A stretch of DNA of 64,000 bases from a virus: positions 30,242-94,241 of IMG/VR virus record IMGVR_UViG_3300009159_000048. One strand, given 5' to 3'. A program made the position numbers and the translations under genes. The notes under the pieces are model-generated. The model had not been told where the DNA came from, made no database searches, and saw nothing but the letters and a program-made list of their open reading frames with translations. Positions 16,803 through 25,142 of the stretch are shown piece by piece (the first letter of the stretch is position 1; each line of letters starts with the position of its first letter).

Positions 16803-17324
16803 ATGATATTGAAAATGAGAGGAAGTTCTAACACAAAAGGTCTATTAGACTTAATTGACTACATACCTAATAATTTAATAATGGCTGAAGTAGGTTGTTA
16901 CGCAGGCGAAAGTACTAAAATGTTTTTAGAATCAGGTAAAATTACCTTACTATATGCAATAGATATTTGGAAAGACGAAATGGACAACTTTAAAAAGATA
17001 CAACCAAGTCACGACTTTTCAATCGTTGAGAAAACTTTTGACGAATCTATGAAAGAATTCAATATAAAAAAACTTAAAATGTATTTCTCAGAGGCATTAG
17101 AATCTCTACCAACACTAGATTTTATATATATCGATGCAAATCATGATTATGAATTTGTTAAAGATGATATTACCAATGCTCTAAAAAAAATTAAAAAAGA
17201 TGGTTTGATAGCTGGACATGATTACAACAATGAAAGTCCTGGTGTTATAAAAGCAGTTAATGAATTTTTTGGTAAACCAGATATCATTTTTTCAGACTCT
17301 AGTTGGTTAGTAAAAATAAATTGA
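16803..17324 (+). CDS. SAM-dependent methyltransferase (class I, Methyltransf_24-like)
   Basis: 173 residues. Motif I is LMAEVGCYAGES near residues 26-37; an acidic motif II follows in LYAIDIWKD; motif IV-like LDFIYIDANHDYEFV near 103-117 and a closing GLIAGHDYNNE fit the Methyltransf_24 group that often acts on sugars in O-antigen loci. 5 nt after the GT-B gene and overlapping the next frame. Acts in the cytoplasm; acceptor probably a sugar of the same pathway (inference). Confidence 0.82.
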   Translation: MILKMRGSSNTKGLLDLIDYIPNNLIMAEVGCYAGESTKMFLESGKITLLYAIDIWKDEMDNFKKIQPSHDFSIVEKTFDESMKEFNIKKLKMYFSEALESLPTLDFIYIDANHDYEFVKDDITNALKKIKKDGLIAGHDYNNESPGVIKAVNEFFGKPDIIFSDSSWLVKIN

Positions 17325-17332
17325 AAAAATGT

Positions 17333-18103
17333 ATGATAGAAGCTGAAGAAATAATTATTGGTAAAAATGTGATTATATCACCAACTGCAAAAATAAGAGG
17401 TATAAACGGTAAAGCAAAAAAAATCGTAATTGGTGATAACACTTTTATAGGTGATGATGTACAAATAATAGTAGACGAATTCCAGATAGGAGACTACTGT
17501 AAAGTGCAACATCACACAAACATACATGGATATAAACCAATAAACATAGGACATAATGCATGGATAGGCCAGTATACAATAATAGATGGAATCGGAGGGA
17601 CAACTATAGGAAACAATTGTGGAATCGGAGCTCACTCACAACTCTGGTCTCACATTTTATATGGAGATGATTTAGAAGGTTGTAACTACAACTCGTCAAG
17701 TGAACTTAGAATAGGAAATGACTGTTGGTTTGTTGGACATTGTATAGTTTCACCAATAGTAGCAGAAGACAAATCGATGGCATTAGTTGGTTCTGTCATA
17801 ACAAAAGATATGAAGAGCAATCACATATACGGAGGATCACCCGCAAAAGATTTGACTGATAAAATAAAACCCCAGTTCAGTGAGGTTAAACTGGAGGACA
17901 AATTATTAAAAATGAACAAACATTATGAACAGTTTGGTTCACCAAAAAATATCAAAATAGTAACAGATTTTTCTGAAATAATAAGTGAACATTACACCTA
18001 TTTTAATATATCAGATAGAAAATATACTAAGAGGTTGACAGAAGAGGAAATATCATTCATGAAATTTCTATTACCAACTAAAGCTAAATTCACACCATAT
18101 TAA
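17333..18103 (+). CDS. Left-handed beta-helix acyltransferase
   Basis: 256 residues from ATG 17333. A TTG at 17321, overlapping the previous stop as TTGA, is an alternative start that adds four residues. Hexapeptide repeats run from about residue 10 to 170 (IIIGKNVIISPTAKI, IGDNTFIGDD, INIGHNAWIGQYTIIDG, TIGNNCGIGAHS, IGNDCWFVGH), ending in ALVGSVITKDM and YGGSPAKDL, the usual end of sugar O-acetyltransferases. A catalytic His lies in the GAHSQLWSH loop. The C-terminal 70 residues are an extra domain of unknown role. Confidence 0.85.
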   Translation: MIEAEEIIIGKNVIISPTAKIRGINGKAKKIVIGDNTFIGDDVQIIVDEFQIGDYCKVQHHTNIHGYKPINIGHNAWIGQYTIIDGIGGTTIGNNCGIGAHSQLWSHILYGDDLEGCNYNSSSELRIGNDCWFVGHCIVSPIVAEDKSMALVGSVITKDMKSNHIYGGSPAKDLTDKIKPQFSEVKLEDKLLKMNKHYEQFGSPKNIKIVTDFSEIISEHYTYFNISDRKYTKRLTEEEISFMKFLLPTKAKFTPY

Positions 18104-18120
18104 AAAATATTATATAAATT

Positions 18121-18756
18121 ATGCCAATAAAAAAACATAACCCCTATAAAATTGTTCAGATGTTTGAGGAAGAAATTGCTCTATACACAAATGCACCCTA
18201 CGCTGTATCAATAGATAGTTGCACAAATGCTCTATTTTTGTGCTGTAAGTATTTAGAAGCCGAAGAAGTAACTATACCATCGAAGACTTATTTGTCAGTT
18301 CCAATGAGTATAATTCAGTCCGGTGCTCAATTAAGATTTGACAAAAGACCAGAATCAAACCATTGGACTGGAATTTACCAACTAAAACCATATCCAATAT
18401 ATGACGCAGCTAAAAGACTTACTTCCAACATGTACATTCCAGGAACATTTATGTGTTTATCTTTTCATATAAAGAAAAATCTTGGAATAGGAAAAGGGGG
18501 AATGATTCTCACTGATAATAAAGAAGCCGTTGATTGGTTCAAAAAGGCCAGATATGAAGGTAGAAGTGAAAAATACTACAAGGAGGACAATATATCATCT
18601 TTAGGTTGGAATATGTATATGACTCCACAAGAAGCCGCACAAGGACTTTGTTTATTACAAAATTATCCAGAACATATGTCCGATCAAGGAGAATTAAATG
18701 GATATAGAGATTTAACTGAATTTGATATATTTAAGAATTGTAAAACTATAGAATGA
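18121..18756 (+). CDS. Second half-length DegT-type sugar aminotransferase
   Basis: 211 residues, paralogous to 15401. Shared blocks: the N-terminal TNAPYAVSIDSCTNALFL, TIPSKTYLSVPMSIIQSGA, GIYQLKPYPIYDAAKRLTS, then SFHIKKNLGIGKGGMI, where the second lysine of KK matches the DegT catalytic lysine, and KKARYEGRSE, LGWNMYMTPQEAA. Like its paralogue it stops before the family's small C-terminal domain. The gene overlaps the acetyltransferase at 18753 by ATGA, a pairing typical of aminotransferase/acetyltransferase steps in N-acetylated amino sugar synthesis. Confidence 0.8.
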   Translation: MPIKKHNPYKIVQMFEEEIALYTNAPYAVSIDSCTNALFLCCKYLEAEEVTIPSKTYLSVPMSIIQSGAQLRFDKRPESNHWTGIYQLKPYPIYDAAKRLTSNMYIPGTFMCLSFHIKKNLGIGKGGMILTDNKEAVDWFKKARYEGRSEKYYKEDNISSLGWNMYMTPQEAAQGLCLLQNYPEHMSDQGELNGYRDLTEFDIFKNCKTIE

Positions 18757-19337
18757 AAAAAGCTCTAATAGGATACGGTGGACATGCTAGAGAAGTAATG
18801 TGTCAGATGAATCAAAAACTAGATTGTTTTGTAGATGATGAATTTTTAGATTCTAATACACTTTCATTTTCTAAATTTGATCCAAACCTATATGAGGTAA
18901 TGATTTGTATATCAAATCCAAAGGATAGATACGAAATAGTAAATAAGTTACCAAAAGAAACAAAATACTTTTCATTTATACATCCAACTGCATTGATATT
19001 AAGTGACGATGTCTACATTGATGAAGGAAGTTTTATCGGAGCTTACAGTATACTCACAACAAATATAAAAATTGGAAAACATTCAATATTAAATAGATAC
19101 TGCCAAATAGGACACGATTCGCAATCAGGAGATTATCTAACAATGATGCCTGGTTCTGTAATTTCAGGTAATTGCAATATAGGAAACAGAGTTTATTTTG
19201 GAACAAATTCATCAGTAAAAGAAAAAATAAATATTTGTGATGATGTAACTATTGGATTAAACTCCGGAGTTGTTAAAAATATCAATGAATCAGGGATATA
19301 TGGAGGAGTTCCTTGTAAGTTAATAAAACAAATCTAA
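18753..19337 (+). CDS. NeuD/PglD-like sugar acyltransferase
   Basis: 194 residues. The N-terminal Rossmann-like part KKALIGYGGHAREVM carries the glycine motif of NeuD/PglD proteins, followed by CFVDDEF and a left-handed beta-helix (IHPTALILSDDVYIDEGSF, IGAYSIL, IGKHSILNRYCQIGHDSQ, GDYLTMMPGS, GNCNIGNRVYFGTN). The His of IGHDS is the expected catalytic base. It ends GIYGGVPCKLIK. Known family role: acetylation of an amino sugar nucleotide, normally after a DegT aminotransferase, which is exactly the upstream gene. Confidence 0.87.
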   Translation: MKKALIGYGGHAREVMCQMNQKLDCFVDDEFLDSNTLSFSKFDPNLYEVMICISNPKDRYEIVNKLPKETKYFSFIHPTALILSDDVYIDEGSFIGAYSILTTNIKIGKHSILNRYCQIGHDSQSGDYLTMMPGSVISGNCNIGNRVYFGTNSSVKEKINICDDVTIGLNSGVVKNINESGIYGGVPCKLIKQI

Positions 19338-19372
19338 AACAAAAATCTATAATAAGAAAAATAATTATTAAA

Positions 19373-20134
19373 ATGACACCATTAAATTCTTTTACATACA
19401 TAATCGGGTACAGACACTCAACAGAAAGACTAAATAATCTAAAAAGAGTTTTAGATTGGATTAACGGATTTCAAGGAGTTGATGTTATTGTCATTGAACA
19501 AGATACACACAGTAAGATTTCTCATCTAAGTCTAAAATGTAGACATATATTTCTTAAATCAAATTTACCATATAACAAATCTTGGGCATTCAATGTAGCA
19601 ACTAAAATGTCAAGATCCAATATAATCGTGTTTGCAGACTCGGACTTAATTATGGATCCAAATAATTTTATTGAAGGTCTTAGATTACTAGAAAAATTTG
19701 AAATGGTAAATCCATATCAATCTGTAATAGATTTAGACCCACAAGAATCAGGTTCTCAACTTGAACAAATGACAAAGATCGAAAGATCTGGTAGAGGAGA
19801 AACAGACCATCAAAAAGTTCCAATCTGTGGAGGCATTTGTATGTTTAGAAGAGAAGCAATTATGAAAGTTGGTGGATGGAATGAAGACTTCATTGGTTGG
19901 GGAGCAGAAGATGATTTTGTATCTCATAAAGTAAAACAATTCTTAAATTGGCATCAATTGCCACATAAGTGCTATCATCTTTACCACACTAGAAATCAAC
20001 CAGATATGACTGCATATCAAAGAAACTTACAATTACTAAATCAGTTAATTGCGCTTCCAAAAGAAGAACTTGTTAAAACAATTAACAAGTCTATTCCAAA
20101 ACAAGCTATGTTAAATAAGTATGATAATTTCTAA
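19373..20134 (+). CDS. GT2/GT27-type glycosyltransferase
   Basis: 253 residues. GT-A fold: FTYIIGYRHSTERLNNLKR start, VIVIEQD, NKSWAFNVATKMSRS, metal-binding IVFADSDLIM, then the acceptor motif GGWNEDFIGWGAEDDF, as in galactosyltransferase C-terminal (GT27-like) domains, with late His/Tyr residues CYHLYH. All catalytic parts look complete. Last gene of the glycan island; its end overlaps the capsid-fold gene by 14 nt. Confidence 0.87.
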   Translation: MTPLNSFTYIIGYRHSTERLNNLKRVLDWINGFQGVDVIVIEQDTHSKISHLSLKCRHIFLKSNLPYNKSWAFNVATKMSRSNIIVFADSDLIMDPNNFIEGLRLLEKFEMVNPYQSVIDLDPQESGSQLEQMTKIERSGRGETDHQKVPICGGICMFRREAIMKVGGWNEDFIGWGAEDDFVSHKVKQFLNWHQLPHKCYHLYHTRNQPDMTAYQRNLQLLNQLIALPKEELVKTINKSIPKQAMLNKYDNF

Positions 20135-20897
20135 GAATCATTTACAATCAATTTGTAACTACACCGAAGTCAGTTCTATTAAAAATCCTCAATTTTCTTA
20201 CATTGAAATGGAAGAGAGTAATTCTGATGATTATAAAAGAAGAATACAATCTATAAATAGAGGACTTGCGATTGATGCTCTCCTAGACAATAAAGAAGAA
20301 GAGTATAAAAATAGAGAAAATTATTTAGAAGAAGATTTTGATTCAGAGAGTTATGTAAGTACTGTAACCCCAAAGATTAAAACTATAAGTCTAAACAATC
20401 CTATTAAGTATAATTCATTAGATAGTATTTTTGATTACACTCTAAATCAATTAGAATCACTAACATCAAATTCGATGACTGGTAAAAATATAGATTTAAC
20501 ACTATCAATAGATCCTTCTTTATCAGATTATGATAATTTTCAAGCAAACACTAGGAGAGTTTTGACTAGAATTATGTTAGTTAATAATATGATTACTCAG
20601 ACATCCAGAATAGGACCTGCTTCATCTATAATATTAGGAGAAGATGTATTTAAAATTATTTCTCAATCATCTAATTTCTCATATCAAGTATCAGGAACCG
20701 GACCGATAAACGGAACAATTGCTGGACTATCTGTTATTTTTTCAGAAAAATTAACAAAAAATAAAGTGATTTTAATTAGAACTAATTCCAACTCTGATAA
20801 TGGACTAAATGTAATTAATGATACACAAAATGGTGAGTTTTATATAAAAGAAACACCTAACTGGCAGAAAATGATACACTGGTTTAGTGTTATTTAA
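20121..20897 (+). CDS. Capsid-fold-like protein resembling the C-terminal half of T4 gp23/gp24
   Basis: 258 residues. Residues about 160-235 can be lined up with gp23: DNFQANTRRVLTRI with gp23 ESFKALLFQI, TQTSRIGPASSIILGEDVFKII with ARQTGRGEGNFIIASRNVV, and NGTIAGLSVIF with FAGVLGGKYRVYI. The N-terminal 130 residues are acidic and not recognised. It lacks the earlier parts of gp23 and the YAPY end, which turn up in other small genes (22750 and 40900). Could be a capsid paralogue, a vertex or accessory protein, or part of a split capsid protein. Moderate to low confidence. Confidence 0.5.
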   Translation: MIISKNHLQSICNYTEVSSIKNPQFSYIEMEESNSDDYKRRIQSINRGLAIDALLDNKEEEYKNRENYLEEDFDSESYVSTVTPKIKTISLNNPIKYNSLDSIFDYTLNQLESLTSNSMTGKNIDLTLSIDPSLSDYDNFQANTRRVLTRIMLVNNMITQTSRIGPASSIILGEDVFKIISQSSNFSYQVSGTGPINGTIAGLSVIFSEKLTKNKVILIRTNSNSDNGLNVINDTQNGEFYIKETPNWQKMIHWFSVI

Positions 20898-21426
20898 GAG
20901 CAACTCTTAACTTATCATACTTAGATAATAACTTAAACATACGATCCCACTCATCTCCAGGATTCTCAATCTTCTTTTCAAACCACTTGTTATTATTAAG
21001 ATATTCAACTATCATACCAACCTTAAAGTCTTCTAACTTTGTTGGTTTCCAATATCTAACTTGTTCAACAAAAGAAAATGAAAGTCCATTATAAAGGTAG
21101 GAAACATTATCAGAGTCTGTATTATATAAAACTATACCTAACGGTTTTTCAGAACCATCTCTGAATAGTTTCTTCGCTCCTGTCTCACCTTTATATTTTA
21201 TTATACCACACTCTTGATTAAAATGATTCAGTAGAAAAATTAGTTCTTTTCTTAACACATCATTATCAACATCAGAAAAAGCTAAAGCAGAATCTTCATA
21301 TTGGTCTTTGTAGAATCCTTTTATAGGTAAAATTTGATAATCTTTAGCATATAGTATAGATAACATACTTTCTATCTTATCAGAAGAAAGCAAAATAAAA
21401 GAAAGATTCTTATTAGTTAGATCCAT
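20890..21426 (-). CDS. Hypothetical protein
   Basis: 178 residues, mixed fold, no membrane segment. Visible blocks: FILLSSDKIESMLSILYAKDY at the start, a middle with KYKGETGAKKLFRDGSEKP, and a C-terminal EDFKVGMIVEYLNNNKWFEKKI that resembles a small beta-barrel (KOW/Tudor-like) strand pattern. No catalytic motif recognised. It meets the capsid-fold gene tail-to-tail with an 8 nt overlap and has a promoter motif right at its start codon. Confidence 0.6.
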   Translation of the reverse strand: MDLTNKNLSFILLSSDKIESMLSILYAKDYQILPIKGFYKDQYEDSALAFSDVDNDVLRKELIFLLNHFNQECGIIKYKGETGAKKLFRDGSEKPLGIVLYNTDSDNVSYLYNGLSFSFVEQVRYWKPTKLEDFKVGMIVEYLNNNKWFEKKIENPGDEWDRMFKLLSKYDKLRVALK

Positions 21427-21430
21427 ACTT

Positions 21431-21441
21431 TATATATTAAA
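21431..21441 (-). promoter_or_regulatory. Candidate late promoter abutting the gene starting at 21426
   Basis: Minus-strand TTTAATATATA with a 4 nt gap to the ATG. Confidence 0.5.
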
Positions 21442-21452
21442 ATATCAATATG

Positions 21453-22703
21453 CTAATTGACATCGACAAGTCCAAACTCTTTTTGTATCTCAGAATTAAA
21501 TAAATTTGATACTTCGTCTTTGTATTTTTTTGGATAAACTATACTATCATGTACAGTAATGACTTTTATATCTGGATATAACACCATCATCTTTTTGATG
21601 ACTTTATTATAAATTAATCTAGATTCAGCTCTTTGTAAATCATATGATAAAGATTTATAATCACCTGAGTCTTTTTTGTATAATTTAATGAAATTATGTA
21701 TGGTTGGGAAAATAGAAGCAAACTGTTTATCTATTTTACTATTTGATGAGTTTCTACCAAAAAGAACTTTATAAGTCATTTCCTTAACTAATTTTCTATC
21801 TTTGACATTAAGAGAAGTCATCATAAACTCATAGTAAGTTCCATTCAACGTAAGAGACTTAAAGAACTCAAATTCTTCTTTCTTAACCCATGATGTTTGT
21901 GTATCTTCTATCAAACGACAAAGGAATAAAGGTTGTGAATTTTTAATATCTATTTCGCAAGTTTCTTCACCGTCAATTAATAAACAATTTTTTCTAATAA
22001 AAGATCTTAATATTGTAAAATTCGTGTGCATTCTACCATATGAATCAAAATGAAAGAATATATGTTTATCTGAAATAGATTCAACCGAGTAAGAATTTCT
22101 ATTATAAATATCGATATCTTTTCTTTTCAATCTATTTAGAAAATCCATAGATCTTTCTTTATCAATACCAACAGTATATAAATCAGATACTAACTTTTGC
22201 CTTACTTCTAAATTTATAGGACTTAAATCAACAGAATCATAATCAATTGTTTGTATGATTTTATTCTTATATTTTTTCAACAATATCTTATCTTGATTAT
22301 TGTATCTAAGAATTCTGTTTCTAAAAAATCTTGGATTAAGTGAATAAGTTCTACTTTTTTGACCAGCCTTATAATTTCTTTCCATTTTAATAAAACCTTT
22401 CTCAACTAAATATGAAATGTAAAAATTATAAAGATGACCATACTTCTTTTTAAGAATAGTTGCATTGAGTACAAATCCATTTTCTTTCTTAAAGAAATAT
22501 TTTAATACCATATTGTGAACGATATCAATCAGATAATCTGATTTTAGTTTTTGATTATTGAAAAAAATATGTTTAGAATTTTTGAGGTATTCTAAATCTT
22601 CTGGTAAAAATTGCAATGAATTTTTTTTATTTTTTATCTTACTACTTATTAATCTTGTATAGTCTATATATCGAATTTCTTCTATATTATCGTAATGTCT
22701 CAT
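21453..22703 (-). CDS. Family-A-like polymerase, candidate TV-Pol (transposon-virus polymerase)
   Basis: 416 residues. The C-terminal half carries superfamily A polymerase motifs: RMHTNFTILRSFIR (about 224-237), motif A EIDIKNSQP with Asp252, motif B KEMTYKVLFGRN (Lys307, Gly316), an RAESRLIY helix, and motif C ITVHDSIVYP with His385-Asp386. The spacing and the very compact palm match the TV-Pols described by Iyer, Abhiman and Aravind, related to PolA and T7 RNA polymerase. The N-terminal 130 residues look like a winged-helix DNA-binding part. No exonuclease domain. The phage also has a gp43 polymerase, so this is a second polymerase; DNA or RNA synthesis cannot be decided. Confidence 0.7.
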   Translation of the reverse strand: MRHYDNIEEIRYIDYTRLISSKIKNKKNSLQFLPEDLEYLKNSKHIFFNNQKLKSDYLIDIVHNMVLKYFFKKENGFVLNATILKKKYGHLYNFYISYLVEKGFIKMERNYKAGQKSRTYSLNPRFFRNRILRYNNQDKILLKKYKNKIIQTIDYDSVDLSPINLEVRQKLVSDLYTVGIDKERSMDFLNRLKRKDIDIYNRNSYSVESISDKHIFFHFDSYGRMHTNFTILRSFIRKNCLLIDGEETCEIDIKNSQPLFLCRLIEDTQTSWVKKEEFEFFKSLTLNGTYYEFMMTSLNVKDRKLVKEMTYKVLFGRNSSNSKIDKQFASIFPTIHNFIKLYKKDSGDYKSLSYDLQRAESRLIYNKVIKKMMVLYPDIKVITVHDSIVYPKKYKDEVSNLFNSEIQKEFGLVDVN

Positions 22704-22749
22704 ATAGATTTATATCAAAAATTAAAGTAGGTGTTTGTATAAAAAAAAA

Positions 22750-22950
22750 TTAATTATTAAAAATTTTGTTGATGGAATTTTTTCGATTTTGTCTTCTTAA
22801 TTCCTTAGCAAAATATCCCTCAAAAGAACTAATGTCAATATCACTAAATACCTCTAAATCTTTAGCCATCTCTCGAGTCCAAGAAGCCTTCAATGTTCTT
22901 GTTTGAGATTTAACTTCAACAGAAGTCATGCTAATATCAATCGATTTCAT
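22750..22950 (-). CDS. Short protein matching an internal segment of T4 gp23/gp24 capsid protein
   Basis: 66 residues. VEVKSQTRTLKASWTREMAK and the following DL...D.D......AKEL...NR line up almost without gaps with gp23 VIEAKSRQLKAAYSIELAQD and the similar gp24 segment. It then stops where gp23 goes on into the next beta strands. The start overlaps the stop of the 22950 gene by one base; an ATG at 22929 is an alternative start. It is followed by the TV-Pol-like gene. A free-standing capsid segment is odd; it could be a remnant, an assembly regulator, or one part of a split protein. Confidence 0.65.
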   Translation of the reverse strand: MKSIDISMTSVEVKSQTRTLKASWTREMAKDLEVFSDIDISSFEGYFAKELRRQNRKNSINKIFNN

Positions 22951-24293
22951 TACTTAGTTGGTGTTTTAGGAGTTTCTTCTTCGGTCTCAGGTACAATAGG
23001 TAGTTTACCACCTTTGCCTTTTTTCTTCTTATCAGATTCAACACCTTTCTCGAATTCAGAATAAACATCTGGATAAACTTGACCCTCAGCATCTTGGTCA
23101 TATTGAATCTCAAAGAAATCACCAAAGTCTAAAAGACCAGCTCTACCAAGTTCAATTTGTTGCATCTTATTAAGATAAGTTGAAATATAACTATCTATAT
23201 CTGCTACAAATTTATTAAATAAAGTTACTGTATTATCAGTAAATATACCAATTGCTTTTTTCTTCTTTTTATTGAATGATCCCAAAACAACCTTGAAGAT
23301 ATATTCTAATTTCTCATCTTCTTTTATGTAATCTTTTGTTAATTTATTATTAATTAACTCTGTATTAATTTTAAATTTATCTTTATCAAAAAAATCAGGA
23401 ACAGTAAAATCAAAATTTAGTAAATCTTCTTTTACCTCAGAAACATAAATATTGAAAAGTTTACTAATCAAGTAAATATAGATATCGTCTTTTTTATCAC
23501 CTTTTAATTTAATATCTTCTAAATTGACTGACTGACAGAAGTTTAAGAAGTTAATTAGAATCAATGTGTATATTTCAACAAACTCTGTGTTATTTGTCTC
23601 ACTTAATCTTTTATATAAAGGATTCAATAACTCAAATGACATATCTTTACTTTGACATCTTATTATCATTTTTTCCAAGTTTTTCTGAAAATCTTCATCC
23701 ATTAAGAACGAATTATCAATTTTAGGATTTAATATCTTATAAAAGAAGTATGAGAATGATTTTTCACCAAAGATATATTCTAAATCATTTTCTGATGTAT
23801 TGATAAAATACTTTATAGCCTCTATCATATTTTCTGTTAATTTACCCTGATATATTATAGGAAGTAAATCCACGTTCAATAATCTTGAATACTCGGTGAG
23901 TTCATCAATGTTCAACTCATACTTATTTGATTTATAGATTCCAGTAAGAACTAATTGATTTTTAGGAACTCTATTATACTCAATATTAGCTGGTTGATTG
24001 TCGGGAAAATACTCAAAACAAAACCACCACTTTTTATTTAATAATCCTTTTATTCTATCATCTAAAGAATTAAAAAAGTCAATTGCTGGATTATAATAAT
24101 TTTGCATAGCCAAGTCTATAAGATTTATAGACTGTGATGTTACTGACTTTGGTTTAATTTGAAATTCTTTCCCGTTCCAATTAACCCATATTTTACTACC
24201 TTGTACATCTTCATATACAAATATCTCATCAGCAAATAGGTCATTTAGAATTTGGTCATCGGTTAGACCATTAAGTGTAATTAATTTACTCAT
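22950..24293 (-). CDS. Hypothetical protein, possible inactive nucleotidyltransferase-like N-terminus
   Basis: 447 residues. The N-terminal 170 residues show a layout reminiscent of RNA ligases: VYEDVQGSKIWVNWNG where motif I K-x-(D/H)-G would be (but Asp replaces the nucleophile Lys), WWFCFEYFPDNQP in the place of motif III, and NQLVLTGIYK. The middle 200 residues are helical. The C-terminus is low complexity and charged (KKKKGKGGK, then ETEEETPKTPTK). If related to ligases it should be inactive. It starts a minus-strand run that continues with the capsid-like fragment and TV-Pol. Low confidence in function. Confidence 0.6.
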   Translation of the reverse strand: MSKLITLNGLTDDQILNDLFADEIFVYEDVQGSKIWVNWNGKEFQIKPKSVTSQSINLIDLAMQNYYNPAIDFFNSLDDRIKGLLNKKWWFCFEYFPDNQPANIEYNRVPKNQLVLTGIYKSNKYELNIDELTEYSRLLNVDLLPIIYQGKLTENMIEAIKYFINTSENDLEYIFGEKSFSYFFYKILNPKIDNSFLMDEDFQKNLEKMIIRCQSKDMSFELLNPLYKRLSETNNTEFVEIYTLILINFLNFCQSVNLEDIKLKGDKKDDIYIYLISKLFNIYVSEVKEDLLNFDFTVPDFFDKDKFKINTELINNKLTKDYIKEDEKLEYIFKVVLGSFNKKKKKAIGIFTDNTVTLFNKFVADIDSYISTYLNKMQQIELGRAGLLDFGDFFEIQYDQDAEGQVYPDVYSEFEKGVESDKKKKGKGGKLPIVPETEEETPKTPTK

Positions 24294-24319
24294 AAATTGA
24301 TTTCTGTTTTTATCAAGTT

Positions 24320-24330
24320 TATATATTAAA
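24320..24330 (-). promoter_or_regulatory. Candidate late promoter for the 22950-24293 gene
   Basis: Minus-strand TTTAATATATA, 26 nt before the ATG at 24293. Confidence 0.5.
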
Positions 24331-24332
24331 AG

Positions 24333-24614
24333 TTAGGAGTTCTGTAAAAAATCTAATATTTTGTCAATATTTTCTTTACAATAACCTCCTTGAAATGGAA
24401 TTCCACCTGATTTTAGATAGTTATTATAAAGATCATTAAATTCATCTTCACTGTAAAATTTATTATCTAAATCTGAAAATACTACTGTAGTATCAGAAGC
24501 GTCTACTGTTTTATTTTGTAGTCTTGTTTCACCATATGCTGGACCAATCGGACCAACCAATTCAGTACCAGAAATCTCTTCTGTGATAAATTTGTTAAAT
24601 TTTTTAATCTTCAT
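24333..24614 (-). CDS. Small candidate internal head protein
   Basis: 93 residues from ATG 24614. An in-frame ATG at 24623 is possible, but 24614 gives MKIKKFNKFITEE, very close to the T4 leader MKTYQEFIAE, with I-T-E as a plausible gp21-type cleavage site. The mature part would be about 80 residues, acidic, with SELDNKF-like helices and no recognised fold. It overlaps the end of the 24604 gene by 11 nt. Inference: a prohead core or injected protein. Confidence 0.65.
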   Translation of the reverse strand: MKIKKFNKFITEEISGTELVGPIGPAYGETRLQNKTVDASDTTVVFSDLDNKFYSEDEFNDLYNNYLKSGGIPFQGGYCKENIDKILDFLQNS

Positions 24615-25062
24615 TACTAACATTTAATTTTTCAAAGTATTCATCTTGTTCTTGAAGAGAATATTGATTCTTCTTAATATTATATATTATATTATAAAGA
24701 AACTTATCATGCATTTTGTGTTTTTCATCAGACTTCATAATAATTAAAGACTCTTCACTTTCAAAATCGTCAGTGATATCAATTATTTGCAATCCAAACT
24801 TACCATTTCTATCATGTAAATCACAAATAATTTTTTTATCTTTTTCTAACAATTCTTTAACTTTTTTAGAAGTTGAATTTTTAGAAAGCATCATATAATC
24901 TCTATCCTCTATCTTAGAAGTTTGATTATAAAGGTCAAGAAATTCTCTTTCTCTCTTCGTTATACGAACCCTTTTTGAGATTTTATCCAATATTCTATTC
25001 ATCTCGATTTCTTTTATTGATTCACCAAGTATGTAGTATTTAAATAATTTAGATATCTTCAT
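24604..25062 (-). CDS. Candidate internal head protein
   Basis: 152 residues. The leader MKISKLFKYYILGESIKE has L-G-E|S, a good prohead-protease site. The rest is basic/acidic mixed, helical, with KRVRITKRERE near residue 31 and a C-terminal helix-rich tail ending DEYFEKL. No enzymatic motif. Co-transcribed with the next small leader-bearing gene at 24614. Small basic internal proteins of T4 (IPI-IPIII) are of similar size and one of them inhibits a host nuclease, so an anti-restriction role is conceivable but not shown. Confidence 0.65.
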   Translation of the reverse strand: MKISKLFKYYILGESIKEIEMNRILDKISKRVRITKREREFLDLYNQTSKIEDRDYMMLSKNSTSKKVKELLEKDKKIICDLHDRNGKFGLQIIDITDDFESEESLIIMKSDEKHKMHDKFLYNIIYNIKKNQYSLQEQDEYFEKLNVSNED

Positions 25063-25085
25063 CAGATTGGTAAATTTTTATAGTT

Positions 25086-25096
25086 TATATATTATA
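25086..25096 (-). promoter_or_regulatory. Candidate late promoter for the 24604-25062 gene
   Basis: Minus-strand TATAATATATA, 23 nt before the ATG at 25062. Confidence 0.45.
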
Positions 25097-25142
25097 CATG
25101 TAATAACGGTTTTTATATATACTATCGAAATAAAAGTTTTTT

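Noticed and set aside
22937-23125. 62-codon minus-strand frame
   Set aside because: It lies in another frame within the 3' end of the 22950-24293 gene, in low-complexity K/T/E coding sequence.
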